Positions 1 to 8,629 of a stretch of DNA of 59,507 nt are shown in pieces. Under the pieces are notes generated by a model. The model saw only the letters and a list, made by a program, of their open reading frames with translations, did no database searches and was not told the DNA's origin. A program made the translations under genes and the position numbers. Each line of letters begins with the position of its first letter. Position 1 is the first letter of the stretch. The stretch lies in the NCBI GenBank assembly GCA_937927435.1, contig CALBDW010000143.1:1-59507 (forward strand), read 5' to 3'. The stretch comes from an uncultured Bdellovibrionales bacterium. Lineage in GTDB: Bacteria > Bdellovibrionota > Bdellovibrionia > Bdellovibrionales > JAMPXM01.

Positions 1-2828
1 AAGAGATCGGAATGGAGACGTTGGCCCTCATGGATAAGATCCGTGAGTGGAAGCTGCCGGTTCGCAGTCATATGGCCGAGCTTGATCCGGAAACGATCGA
101 GGAGATCAAGACCCGTCTGCGTGAAGAAGCTGAAAAGGCGGAAGCCGGCAAGAAGAAGAAATCCACCCGATCGAAAACCGCTGCCAAGGCGAAGGCCGGT
201 GAAGAAGAAGCCGGTAAGACGACGGTGACGGTCAAGAAAGCGGCCGGCGGCACTGTGAAGAAAACGGTCGTGAAGAAGCCGGCGGCGAAGGTCGTCATCC
301 GCCGCAAGGCCGAGGAAGAAGAGCCCGCGCCCCAGCCTCAGACTCAAGCGGCCGAAACTGAACCGGCTGCCGAAGTCGCCGCGAAAGCGGCCGAAGCCGC
401 CGCGCCTGAGGTCGAAAAAGCCGCTCAGGAAAAGCCTACGGTTCAAGGGGGCACTGAGGTCGCGGCGACGAGTGTGAGTGAAAGCAGTCAGGCTCAGGCC
501 TCGAAAGAAGAACCCGGTCCGGAATCCGTTGCGGCGGCTGGCGCTCAAGTTTCTCCGTCTCAACAAGAAAAAGCGTCTGAAGCCGCCTCGGCTGATGCGG
601 CGGCTACGGGTGCCGCCGAAGCTCAACCGAGCGCTCCGGCTCCAAGCCGTAAGCGTGAAGTCGTTATGACCAGCCAAGGGCCCACGAGCGGTATCAAGTC
701 GGATAGACCTCGCGGGAATATTATCGGCCGCATGGATCTTTCGCGTATTCAACCTCCTCCGGGCGCGCGCCAAGGAGGAATGGGCCCGGGCGGCGGTCCG
801 CGTGGAATGGGACCGCGTCCCTTGCGTACGGGCTTTGTGGCTCCGGCACCGCCGGTCAATATCGAAGACGATTATTCTGAAAAGAACAGAAAGTTCGACG
901 AAAAGCGCATGCGCGCGAAAGGCGGCGGGAGCGGCTATCGCGAAAGGGAAGAGGAAGAACAAACATTTCTGGTTACGGAATTCCGCAAACGGGAAATGGT
1001 GTTCCAGCCCAAAAAGAAAAAGGGCCTGTTGAACCGCGAAGCTTTGCAAACCCAAATCACCACGCCCAAAGCTTCGAAGCGGATTGTGAAAGTCAATCAG
1101 TCGATGAAGCTTTCGGATCTCGCGATGGAACTCGGGGTCAAGGCGGCCCAGCTCACCAAGGTTTTGATGAGCCAAGGTGTGATGGCCACGATGAACACCG
1201 AGCTTGATTTTGAAACGATCGCACTCATTGTTCCTGAGTTTGGTTTCGAAGCGCAAAACGTGCACCGTACAGTGGATCAATTGCTTGAGGCGACCGCATT
1301 CGGCGATTTGAATGCGGAACCCGTGCCGCGTCCTCCGGTGGTCACGATCATGGGACATGTCGACCACGGTAAGACGTCGCTTCTTGATGCCATTCGCAAG
1401 TCGAACGTGGCTCAAGGCGAGGCGGGCGGAATCACTCAGCACATCGGTGCTTATCAAGTAACGACCGAAGATGGTCACGTGATCACGTTCATCGATACTC
1501 CCGGTCACGAGGCCTTTACGGCGATGCGGGCCCGCGGCGCTAATGTCACCGATATCGCGGTGATAGTGGTGGCGGCGGACGACGGCGTGATGCCGCAAAC
1601 GATTGAAGCCGTGAATCACGCGAAAGCGGCGGGTGTGCCGATCATTGTGGCTATTAACAAAATGGATAAGCCGGACGCCAACCCCGATCGCGTCAAGCAG
1701 CAGCTGACTGAGCAAGAACTCGTTCCCGAAGAGTGGGGTGGCGATACGATTTACGTTCCGGTTTCCGCTCACACGAAGCAGGGCTTGCCCGAGCTTCTTG
1801 AGCAAATCTATCTCTTGGCGGAAATTCTGGAGCTTAAGGCCAACCCCAAACGTTCGGCGACGGGTATTGTCATCGAAAGCCGCATGGATAAGGGTCGTGG
1901 TCCCGTGGCGACGCTTCTTGTGCAAGAAGGTACGTTGGAAGTCGGACAATCGATCGTTTGCGGTTCGGTTCCCGGTCGCGTTCGCAGCTTAATGGATCAT
2001 ACCGGAAAGCGAGTCGATAAAGCCGGTCCCAGCACGCCGGTTGAGGTTCTCGGCTTAAGCGATGTTCCGCTCGCGGGCGACCGCTTCGACGTGACCGTCG
2101 ACGAAAAATCCGCGGAGGAGATCGCGGAGGCCCGGAAGGCGTCTCAAGCCGAGGCCGAACGGAAAGGTAAAGTCTCGCTGGAAGACCTTTTCTCGAAGCT
2201 CAAGCAAGGCGACGTGAAAGAGCTTGCGATGGTTCTCAAAGCGGACGTCGCCGGTTCCGTCGAAGCCATCAAGGGTATGCTCGAGAAGCTGGCGACGGAC
2301 GAGGTGCGCGTGAAGCTCATTCACTCCGCTGTCGGCGGTATCAGCGAGTCCGATGTTCTGCTCGCGAGCACGGCGAAAGGGATTGTCGTCGGCTTCAATG
2401 TGCGCCCGGATGGCGGGGCACAGGCGGCGGCGAAACGGCTGGGTGTCGAGATCAAGACGTACACGATCGTTTACGACCTCATGGATGATCTCAAGAAAGC
2501 GCTCTCGGGGCTTCTCGCTCCGGAAGTCGTGGAGAAAGAATTGGGCCGCGCCGAAGTTCGGAACATCTTCAATATTCCGAAAGCGGGCACAATCGCCGGT
2601 TCGTTCGTCACCGATGGCAAGATCACGAGAAATGCCGAAGTCCGTCTCGTGCGCGAAGGCAAGATTATCTATACGGGTAAGATTGCCAGCCTGAAACGGT
2701 TTAAGGACGACGCCAAGGAAGTCGCGCAAGGTTACGAGTGCGGTATCGCGATCGAGAACTTCAACGACATCAAAGTCGGCGACATTATCGAGGCGTTTAC
2801 GAAAGAATCTGTTGTCCGTGAGCTGTAA
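1..2828 (+). CDS. infB: Translation initiation factor IF-2, 5' end outside window
   Basis: IF-2 is the GTPase that brings initiator fMet-tRNA to the 30S subunit and drives subunit joining. The frame is open to the first base, and the ATG at 12 falls inside the conserved N-terminal IF2-N helix (KLPVRSHMAELD follows), so some N-terminal residues lie upstream and this ATG is probably not the start. A long charged Ala/Glu/Lys/Pro linker fills about residues 45-290. It is followed by a second IF2-N domain and the G domain: G1 GHVDHGKT near residue 447, G3 DTPGH near 496 and G4 NKMD near 550. The C-terminal beta-barrel and fMet-tRNA-binding domains follow. The stop is 3 bases before rbfA, the usual infB-rbfA-truB order, so co-transcription is likely. 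Confidence 0.97.
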   Translation, partial: EIGMETLALMDKIREWKLPVRSHMAELDPETIEEIKTRLREEAEKAEAGKKKKSTRSKTAAKAKAGEEEAGKTTVTVKKAAGGTVKKTVVKKPAAKVVIRRKAEEEEPAPQPQTQAAETEPAAEVAAKAAEAAAPEVEKAAQEKPTVQGGTEVAATSVSESSQAQASKEEPGPESVAAAGAQVSPSQQEKASEAASADAAATGAAEAQPSAPAPSRKREVVMTSQGPTSGIKSDRPRGNIIGRMDLSRIQPPPGARQGGMGPGGGPRGMGPRPLRTGFVAPAPPVNIEDDYSEKNRKFDEKRMRAKGGGSGYREREEEEQTFLVTEFRKREMVFQPKKKKGLLNREALQTQITTPKASKRIVKVNQSMKLSDLAMELGVKAAQLTKVLMSQGVMATMNTELDFETIALIVPEFGFEAQNVHRTVDQLLEATAFGDLNAEPVPRPPVVTIMGHVDHGKTSLLDAIRKSNVAQGEAGGITQHIGAYQVTTEDGHVITFIDTPGHEAFTAMRARGANVTDIAVIVVAADDGVMPQTIEAVNHAKAAGVPIIVAINKMDKPDANPDRVKQQLTEQELVPEEWGGDTIYVPVSAHTKQGLPELLEQIYLLAEILELKANPKRSATGIVIESRMDKGRGPVATLLVQEGTLEVGQSIVCGSVPGRVRSLMDHTGKRVDKAGPSTPVEVLGLSDVPLAGDRFDVTVDEKSAEEIAEARKASQAEAERKGKVSLEDLFSKLKQGDVKELAMVLKADVAGSVEAIKGMLEKLATDEVRVKLIHSAVGGISESDVLLASTAKGIVVGFNVRPDGGAQAAAKRLGVEIKTYTIVYDLMDDLKKALSGLLAPEVVEKELGRAEVRNIFNIPKAGTIAGSFVTDGKITRNAEVRLVREGKIIYTGKIASLKRFKDDAKEVAQGYECGIAIENFNDIKVGDIIEAFTKESVVREL

Positions 2829-2831
2829 GCG

Positions 2832-3272
2832 ATGAGTTCTGGAAGCAAGACCCGTGACTTGGGTCAGAAACGGGGAGGCGGCTTCCGCCTTCTCCGGGTG
2901 GAGCGGGAAATCCGCGATATCGTTGCAGGTTACTTGATCAACGGCTGCCGCGGCGAATTGCCGGGGATCATCTCGGTCTCCCGAGTGGTCGCGAGCAAGG
3001 ATCTCAGGAACGCGAAAGTTCTGATCACGGCTCTGGACCCGAACGTCGATCGCAAGGCGCTTCTTGAGGAGCTCCAGGAGCACGCCCACGAAGTTCAACA
3101 GGTGGTCAATCAGCGTCTGCGGATGAAGTATTGCCCACGGCTCAGCTTCCATTACGACACAGGCATGGAACACGCTTTGAAGGTCGAAAGCATCCTTCGC
3201 GATTTGAGTCTTGAGAGAGCCGCGCGGGAGGTCGAACTGGACGACGGTTCGGATCCCGAGTCGGAGGACTGA
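2832..3272 (+). CDS. rbfA: Ribosome-binding factor A
   Basis: RbfA is a small KH-fold protein that binds the 30S precursor and helps 16S rRNA 5'-end maturation. The protein is 146 residues. The family signatures are visible: the N-terminal VEREIRDIVAGYL helix, the GIISVSRVVASKDLRNAKV strand-turn, and the RLRMKYCPRLSFHYD segment close to the C-terminus. The N-terminus has a short Gly/Lys/Arg-rich extension before the core, and the C-terminus ends in an acidic tail (DDGSDPESED). The ATG lies 3 bases after the infB stop, so translation is probably coupled to infB. Its position between infB and truB supports the assignment. Confidence 0.95.
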   Translation: MSSGSKTRDLGQKRGGGFRLLRVEREIRDIVAGYLINGCRGELPGIISVSRVVASKDLRNAKVLITALDPNVDRKALLEELQEHAHEVQQVVNQRLRMKYCPRLSFHYDTGMEHALKVESILRDLSLERAAREVELDDGSDPESED

Positions 3273-3314
3273 TCCTGCGGCCTGGAATCGAATCTTCTTC
3301 GGAGTGATTTGACG

Positions 3315-4256
3315 ATGAATCCCATGAACGGATTGCTTCTCATCGATAAACCGACGGGTTTGACGAGCCATGATGTGGTCGATCGTGTGCGCCGGATTTT
3401 GGGAATCCGCGGGATCGGCCATGCGGGGACACTCGATCCGCTCGCGTCTGGTCTTTTAGTTTTGCTTATCGGCGAGGCGACGAAAATTTCAGATTATCTT
3501 TTGAACGGCGACAAAGGTTATGAGCTGACCATCCGCTTGGGCGTAAAAACCGATTCGATGGACGCGACCGGCCAGGTGATCCGCGAAAGTGCGGTCGATG
3601 TGCCCGAAGAAAAGATCCGCGAGGCGGTGCTGATGGCGCAGGGACGCTTGAAGCTGCAAGTCCCGCTGCATTCGGCGGTGAAAGTCGATGGACGCAAGCT
3701 TTACGAGCTCGCGCATCGGGGGGAGCGCCCGGCGGAGTTGCCCGTCCGCGAGATGAACTTTTACGACCTCGAGATCTTATCGGTCGAAAGCCCGCGTGTG
3801 ATGCTCAAGATGAAGTGCTCAAAGGGCAGCTATGTGCGGGCTTGGGCGGATTTCGTTGGAGACGAGTTGGGCTGCGGTGCCGTGGTTGAATCCTTGCGGC
3901 GCACATATTCCGAGCCCTTCTCGCTCGATCATGCGATCGATCTTGAGCAGTTGGAAAAGCTCTGGAACGAGAAGACGGAGCGCCATGGCCGCGTTCTGGG
4001 CCCGGCGTGGATTCCGCTCAAAGACGCGCTTCCGCATTTCCGGCGGATCGACGTCTCGGGGCAGGACGAACATCTTTTGAAGAACGGACAGATTTCAGGG
4101 GGACTCCGGGCGTTGCTTCTTCAAGGGGTGCGCTTCGGGGAAGCCTTGCCGCCGGTTCGCGTGATTTCGCGCGAAACCGATGATTTGCTCGCTCTTCTGA
4201 TGGCTCCGCAGCCGGGGCAGTTCTATAAGATCAAGCGCGTTTTTCATCGGGCCTGA
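3315..4256 (+). CDS. truB: tRNA pseudouridine(55) synthase
   Basis: TruB converts uridine 55 in the T-loop of tRNAs to pseudouridine. The catalytic motif HAGTLDPLASG, with the nucleophilic Asp, lies near residue 40, preceded by the N-terminal LLLIDKPTGLTSHDVV. A later SKGSYVRAW motif followed by LGCGAVVESLRRT matches the RNA-binding face of the family. The length (313 residues from this start) is normal and includes a C-terminal PUA-like extension. An upstream TTG at 3309 is in frame. I chose the ATG at 3315 because GGAG at 3301-3304 is about 10 bases away; the ATG at 3324 is also possible. The gene lies 42 bases after rbfA in the conserved infB-rbfA-truB-rpsO order. Confidence 0.94.
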   Translation: MNPMNGLLLIDKPTGLTSHDVVDRVRRILGIRGIGHAGTLDPLASGLLVLLIGEATKISDYLLNGDKGYELTIRLGVKTDSMDATGQVIRESAVDVPEEKIREAVLMAQGRLKLQVPLHSAVKVDGRKLYELAHRGERPAELPVREMNFYDLEILSVESPRVMLKMKCSKGSYVRAWADFVGDELGCGAVVESLRRTYSEPFSLDHAIDLEQLEKLWNEKTERHGRVLGPAWIPLKDALPHFRRIDVSGQDEHLLKNGQISGGLRALLLQGVRFGEALPPVRVISRETDDLLALLMAPQPGQFYKIKRVFHRA

Positions 4257-4361
4257 TGCTTAAAGTTCGGGCTTTCTGGCAGTCTCGCCCTCCAAATCCA
4301 TTTAAATGGGTCATGGAGGCCAAAAACCTTGAAGTTTAGCGGGCTTGCAGGGATTTGTGCC

Positions 4362-4390
4362 TTGACGTGGGGCTCCGGCTCCGATATTCG
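4362..4390 (+). promoter_or_regulatory. Candidate sigma-70 promoter for rpsO
   Basis: TTGACG (4362-4367) and TATTCG (4385-4390) are separated by 17 bases. The -35 is a good match and the -10 a moderate one. Initiation near 4397 would give an rpsO leader of about 130 nt that contains the terminator at 4470-4492. No transcript data are available; the call rests on motif match and position only. Confidence 0.45.
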
Positions 4391-4469
4391 TTCTCCATTC
4401 GGAATTTGAGGTGAATTCGCTCCTATTCTCGATAGCCATAACGGAATGAGGGGCTTTTCACATCCGGAT

Positions 4470-4492
4470 GCGGCGGAGAGCCGCTGTTTTTT
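4470..4492 (+). terminator. Intrinsic terminator in the rpsO 5' leader
   Basis: GCGGC (4470-4474) and GCCGC (4480-4484) form a stem around GGAGA and are followed by TGTTTTTT, a strong rho-independent signature. It lies 34 bases before the rpsO ATG. It overlaps by one base the 10-base palindrome CATCCGGATG (4461-4470) and precedes a GGGG-AAGAA-CCCC hairpin (4497-4509) that ends just before the AAGGAGG ribosome-binding site. It may end infB-truB transcripts, attenuate rpsO, or both. Confidence 0.75.
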
Positions 4493-4525
4493 AATCGGGG
4501 AAGAACCCCCTAAGGAGGAAAACCC

Positions 4526-4795
4526 ATGGCATTGTTCGGTTACCAGAAAGAACAGATCATCAAGCACTTCCAACGGTCTCCGATGGACACGGGCAGCTCG
4601 GAAGTGCAAATCGCTCTTCTGACCTACCGTATTCGTCAGCTCACGGAGCACTTCAAAGTTCACAAAAAAGACAATCACAGCCGGATGGGCTTGGTGAAGC
4701 TGGTTAACCGCCGTAAAAAGCTCCTCAAATACCTACGTGAGACGAACCCGGAATCGTACACGAAACTGATCGGTGAGCTCGAGCTTCGTAAGTAA
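4526..4795 (+). CDS. rpsO: 30S ribosomal protein S15
   Basis: S15 binds the central domain of 16S rRNA early in 30S assembly. The 89-residue length is exact for the family. Family motifs are seen throughout: DTGSSEVQIALLTYRI near the N-terminus, LTEHFKVHKKDNHSRMGL in the middle, then VNRRKKLLKYL. A near-perfect ribosome-binding site AAGGAGG (4512-4518) sits 7 bases before the ATG, as expected for a highly expressed gene. The gene stands between truB and pnp, its standard place. In several bacteria S15 represses its own synthesis by binding its mRNA leader. The leader here holds a promoter candidate, an intrinsic terminator and two more hairpins, so some form of leader control is plausible but unproven. 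Confidence 0.97.
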   Translation: MALFGYQKEQIIKHFQRSPMDTGSSEVQIALLTYRIRQLTEHFKVHKKDNHSRMGLVKLVNRRKKLLKYLRETNPESYTKLIGELELRK

Positions 4796-5177
4796 GAAGA
4801 GGATGGCAACCAAAGCGGTGGGCTCCTTCGGCGGAGTCCACCGAGACTGGCGCCGCCTCGAGATCTCCCGGATCTGGTTGGGTTAGGCGCCTTGGGTGTT
4901 CGGGTCGCCTAAGCCTGGTGTGATCCGAATCCCCTAGTAGAATAAAACCAGGCAAACGATGCCCTAAGCGCTTGCCAAACAGCGATCGCTGATGGGGTGA
5001 CTCAAGCGAAGACGTTCTTCAGGGAAGGACGGTTTCGCTGGAGTAATCCCGTCAAGAGCAATTAGGTTGCAAGCGCGAAAGTGGGCGGCATTTGAGTTGA
5101 AGGACAGGCCTGACTCGGACGCGAGTTTTCAGGCTGAGACCCATCGGCAAAGTGCCAAGGAAAGGGAGAGTCTCAAG
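4796..5177 (+). other. Structured rpsO-pnp intergenic region without a gene
   Basis: About 380 bases separate rpsO from pnp and I see no convincing ORF. The region holds several inverted repeats: AGATC/GATCT (4861-4875), TTAGGCG/CGCCTAA (4883-4889 with 4906-4912), GCCTGGT/ACCAGGC (4913-4919 with 4947-4953), the palindrome AGCGATCGCT (4981-4990) and AGCGAA/TTCGCT (5005-5010 with 5034-5039). None is followed by a U-tract, so it does not look like a simple terminator. In Escherichia coli the rpsO-pnp spacer holds RNase III and RNase E sites used for PNPase autocontrol; a similar role here is an inference from position. Confidence 0.55.
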
Positions 5178-7274
5178 ATGAAGACCACTGTAAGCGCGAC
5201 CGTCGGCGGAAAGACGATCACAATCGAATCGGGACGTTTGGCGAAACAGGCGGACGGCTCGGTTCTCGTCACCTGTGGAAACAACATGGTTTTGGTGACG
5301 GTTGTCAGTTCGAAGAAAGAATCCTCGGCCGACTTCTTCCCCCTCACTGTTGAATATCAAGAAAAATTCTACGCGACCGGTAAGATCCCCGGCGGCTACT
5401 TCAAGCGCGAAGGCCGTCCGACGAACCACGCGACGTTAGTGGCGCGTCTGATCGACCGTCCGATCCGCCCACTTTTCCCGGAAGGCTACCGGTACGAAAC
5501 GCAGGTTGTGGCGACGACATTAAGCTACGACGGAACGTTCCCGCTTGAGGTTCTTTCGAGCGTGGGCGCTTCGGCCGCAATCCATATCAGTGATATTCCG
5601 TTTAACGGGCCGACGGCGGCTCTTCAAATCGCGCGGGTGAACGGCCAATTTATCGCGAACCCGTCGCAACAGCAGCTCGCCGAGTCCGACATGGACTTCA
5701 TCATTGCTGGAACCCGACACGGCATCATGATGGTCGAAGGAGAAGCAAAGTTCATCTCCGAAGAAGAAGCGCTGGCGGCTCTCAAGTTCGGCCATGAGAC
5801 GATGATGCCGCTCTTCGATATCCAGGAGGAGCTCCGGCAGAAAATGGGTAATAAGTCGAAGCGCGCGTTCACTCCGCCGACCATCGACGAAGCGTTCGAG
5901 CGCGAGGCAACCGAGTTCTTGACTCCGAAAATCAACGCGGCTCTCCGGATCCGTGAGAAACTTGAGCGCTACGCCGCCGTCGACAAAGCGAAGCAAGAGG
6001 CGGAAGAAAAATTCATCGCTCCGATCGATGACAAGGAACGGGCTGAGCAACGCAAGAAAGAGCTCGGCCTGATCGTCGAAAACATTAAGTACAAGGTCGC
6101 GCGTTCGATGATTCTCGACGACAAGGTCCGTATCGACGGACGCGACACGAAGACAATCCGTCCGATTTCTTGCGAAGTCGCACTCCTGCCGCGAGCTCAT
6201 GGTTCGAGCCTCTTCACCCGCGGTGAAACACAGGTTCTCGGCACCGTCACTCTCGGGACCGGCGAAGACGAACAGATGATCGACGCTCTCGGAGGGCTCG
6301 AGAAGAAGAAGTTCCTCTTGCACTATAACTTCCCGCCGTTCTCAGTGGGTGAAACCGGCCGTTTCGGTGGTCAAAGCCGTCGTGAAATCGGTCACGGAAA
6401 CTTGGCTGAGCGCGCGCTCAAAGCCGTCGTTCCGGATTTCGAAAAGTTCCCGTACACGATCCGCGTTGTGAGCGAGGTTCTCGAATCGAACGGTTCGAGT
6501 TCGATGGGTACGGTGTGCGCCGGTACCTTGGCGCTTTTGGACGCCGGCGTTCCGATCAAGGGGAACGTGGCCGGTATCGCCATGGGCCTTATTAAGGAAG
6601 GTGACCGCATCGCCATTCTCTCGGACATCCTCGGGGATGAGGACCACCTCGGAGACATGGACTTCAAAGTCGCCGGAACACGCGACGGTATCACGTCGGT
6701 CCAAATGGACTTGAAGATCGACTCGATCACGCTCGATGTGATGGAGCAAGCGCTGAGACAGGCGAAAGAAGGCCGCCTGCACATCTTGAACGAGATGGAG
6801 AAAGTCATTAAAGTGCCGCGCGGCGAGATCTCGCAATACGCTCCGAGAATCGAAACGATCAAGATCAAGCCCGAAAAAGTGCGTGAGGTCATCGGCGTCG
6901 GCGGCAAGGTCATCAAGGGTATCATCGAAGAGACGGGTGTTAAGATCGACATCGAGGACGACGGTACCGTTCACATCGCGTCTTCGGATCCCGAGATGAC
7001 GAAGAAGGCCATCGAGATGATCAATCAGATCTGCGCGGAAGCCGAAATCGGCCGCACTTACAGAGGCCGTGTGGTCCGCATCATGGACTTCGGCGCGTTC
7101 GTCGAGATCTTCCCGAACACGCAGGGCCTCTTGCACATTTCGGAAATCTCCAACGAACGCGTGCGGTCCGTGACCGATGTTTTGAAAGAGGGCGACCAGA
7201 TCGATGTCAAAGTACTCGATATCGATCGGGCCGGACGTATTAAACTCTCTCGTAAAGCTCTTTTGAACGCTTGA
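5178..7274 (+). CDS. pnp: Polyribonucleotide nucleotidyltransferase (PNPase)
   Basis: PNPase degrades RNA 3' to 5' by phosphorolysis and is a core part of bacterial RNA decay. The 698-residue length is standard. Two RNase PH-like domains are visible: the first carries FFPLTVEYQEKFYATGKIPGG, the second LPRAHGSSLFTRGETQ and a GGQSRREIGHG segment of the catalytic core. A KH domain (IGVGGKVIKGI) begins near residue 570 and an S1 domain (RGRVVRIMDFGAFVEI) near 625. The start at 5178 is chosen because AAGGGAGAG lies just upstream and the protein then begins MKTTVSATVGGK, the family's usual first strand; the frame stays open further upstream to 5067. The stop overlaps the next ORF's TTG, which suggests coupling. 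Confidence 0.96.
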   Translation: MKTTVSATVGGKTITIESGRLAKQADGSVLVTCGNNMVLVTVVSSKKESSADFFPLTVEYQEKFYATGKIPGGYFKREGRPTNHATLVARLIDRPIRPLFPEGYRYETQVVATTLSYDGTFPLEVLSSVGASAAIHISDIPFNGPTAALQIARVNGQFIANPSQQQLAESDMDFIIAGTRHGIMMVEGEAKFISEEEALAALKFGHETMMPLFDIQEELRQKMGNKSKRAFTPPTIDEAFEREATEFLTPKINAALRIREKLERYAAVDKAKQEAEEKFIAPIDDKERAEQRKKELGLIVENIKYKVARSMILDDKVRIDGRDTKTIRPISCEVALLPRAHGSSLFTRGETQVLGTVTLGTGEDEQMIDALGGLEKKKFLLHYNFPPFSVGETGRFGGQSRREIGHGNLAERALKAVVPDFEKFPYTIRVVSEVLESNGSSSMGTVCAGTLALLDAGVPIKGNVAGIAMGLIKEGDRIAILSDILGDEDHLGDMDFKVAGTRDGITSVQMDLKIDSITLDVMEQALRQAKEGRLHILNEMEKVIKVPRGEISQYAPRIETIKIKPEKVREVIGVGGKVIKGIIEETGVKIDIEDDGTVHIASSDPEMTKKAIEMINQICAEAEIGRTYRGRVVRIMDFGAFVEIFPNTQGLLHISEISNERVRSVTDVLKEGDQIDVKVLDIDRAGRIKLSRKALLNA

Positions 7275-8614
7275 GACGAAAGAGTCGGAAGTCGGTGAAA
7301 ACCAATCGATCCAAGTCGAACGCCCGGGCTTCGGCCTCGGGCGTGAAGGGCGTTCGTTTCAAGAAAACCGTTCTTCCTAACGGGGTGCGTGTTCTCACGG
7401 AGGCGCATCCGGCCAGTCGGGCCGTTGTGTGCGGAATTCTGGTGACGGGCGGCACGCGCGACGAGCGTTCGAACGAGGGCGGGCTCGCTCATTTCGTCGA
7501 ACATCTTGTTTTCAAACGAACCAAGAAACGTACGGCTTACGAAGTCGCGCGCGATATGGAAGCGGTCGGCGGAGACCTCAACGCCTACACGTCACGCGAA
7601 TCCACGATTTACGTCGCGCACGCGCTCAAGGACGATCTTGCGCTTTCAATCGATGTGCTTGCGGATTTGGTCGGTAACCCTGTTTTCGACGCAGGCGATA
7701 TCCGCAAAGAAAAGCAGGTCGTGATCCAAGAGATCCGAATGGCCGAAGACCAGCTGGAAGATTGCATTTTCGACCATTACTTCGAACGGGTTTACCGCGA
7801 TTCGCCCATCGGTCGGCCGATTCTCGGTACGATCGAATCGATTGGCGGGATGAAACGCGAGAAGATCGTCGGTTTCCACCGCAGGCTCTACGTTCCTGAA
7901 AATCTCATCGTGAGCGTGGCTGGCAACGTTGAGCACGAAGTGGTGGTCGATCTCGCTCTCAAGCATCTGAAACTGAAGAGTGGGCGTGGCGGTGAAAAGA
8001 CACAAGACGAAGCGCCGGTGATCCACGCGTTCCGTGATGTCATCAAACGTCCGTCGGAACAGGCACATATACTCGTCGGTCTTCCGTCCGCCGATTTTCG
8101 TTCGCGGTTCCGGGTCGAATCCTATATCGTGAACGCTCTCTTGGGCGGCGGGATGACGTCGAGGCTCTATCAAACCGTGCGGGAAGAGAAAGGCTTGGTG
8201 TATTCCATCTATAGCCAGCTTCTGACCGGACGGGACACGGGACTGAATCTCGTCTACGCGAGTGCGGAGCCCAAGAAAGCGCCTGATGTTCTGGAACTTA
8301 TCTTGAAAGAAGTTCGCCGTATTAAGAAAGAAGGCCTCAAGAAATCGGAACTCGATTTTTTTAAGCGGCAAGTCCGTGGGCAGATCGTGCTGGGCGCAGA
8401 CGATATCGAGAGCCGGATGAATGCACTTGCGGTCAACGAGATGGTTTTGGGACGTTACCGTTCGGTCGATGACATCATTCGCGACGTCGAAAACGTGAGC
8501 TGGGATTCCGTTCATGAATATCTTGGAGAAAACTTCGATTTGGATAAGCTGGGCGTCCTTTTGATGGGCGCATTGCCAGAAGGACCGACGCGTAAGTGGT
8601 TGGAAACCTTGTAA
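7271..8614 (+). CDS. M16-family zinc metallopeptidase (processing-peptidase-like)
   Basis: This is a single-chain M16 peptidase of the small bacterial class related to mitochondrial processing peptidase beta. The inverted zinc motif HFVEH is present near residue 76, and the distal Glu ligand is likely in VIQEIRMAEDQ about 75 residues on. Family blocks are GGDLNAYTSRESTIYVAH and a C-terminal GGGMTSRLYQTVREEKGLVYS. No signal peptide is seen, so it is probably cytoplasmic. The start is uncertain: no ATG lies before the core KKTVLPNGVRVLTE. TTG at 7271 overlaps the pnp stop; GTG at 7295 and GTG at 7343 are alternatives. pnp followed by an M16 peptidase and dut is a common arrangement in many bacteria. 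Confidence 0.9.
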   Translation: MRRKSRKSVKTNRSKSNARASASGVKGVRFKKTVLPNGVRVLTEAHPASRAVVCGILVTGGTRDERSNEGGLAHFVEHLVFKRTKKRTAYEVARDMEAVGGDLNAYTSRESTIYVAHALKDDLALSIDVLADLVGNPVFDAGDIRKEKQVVIQEIRMAEDQLEDCIFDHYFERVYRDSPIGRPILGTIESIGGMKREKIVGFHRRLYVPENLIVSVAGNVEHEVVVDLALKHLKLKSGRGGEKTQDEAPVIHAFRDVIKRPSEQAHILVGLPSADFRSRFRVESYIVNALLGGGMTSRLYQTVREEKGLVYSIYSQLLTGRDTGLNLVYASAEPKKAPDVLELILKEVRRIKKEGLKKSELDFFKRQVRGQIVLGADDIESRMNALAVNEMVLGRYRSVDDIIRDVENVSWDSVHEYLGENFDLDKLGVLLMGALPEGPTRKWLETL

Positions 8615-8629
8615 AGGAGGATTGCGGCG

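Noticed and set aside
2055..3422. Long minus-strand frame (455 codons) opposite infB, rbfA and truB
   Set aside because: It lies wholly opposite three conserved genes. Its residue make-up (many His, Arg, Asp, Leu and Val) is what the reverse strand of such genes yields, and no domain is recognisable.
4796..4960. tRNA, tRNA-Sec or RNase P RNA in the rpsO-pnp spacer
   Set aside because: TGATCCGAATCCC looks like a T-loop at first, but there is no matching acceptor stem or anticodon arm, and RNase P core motifs are absent.
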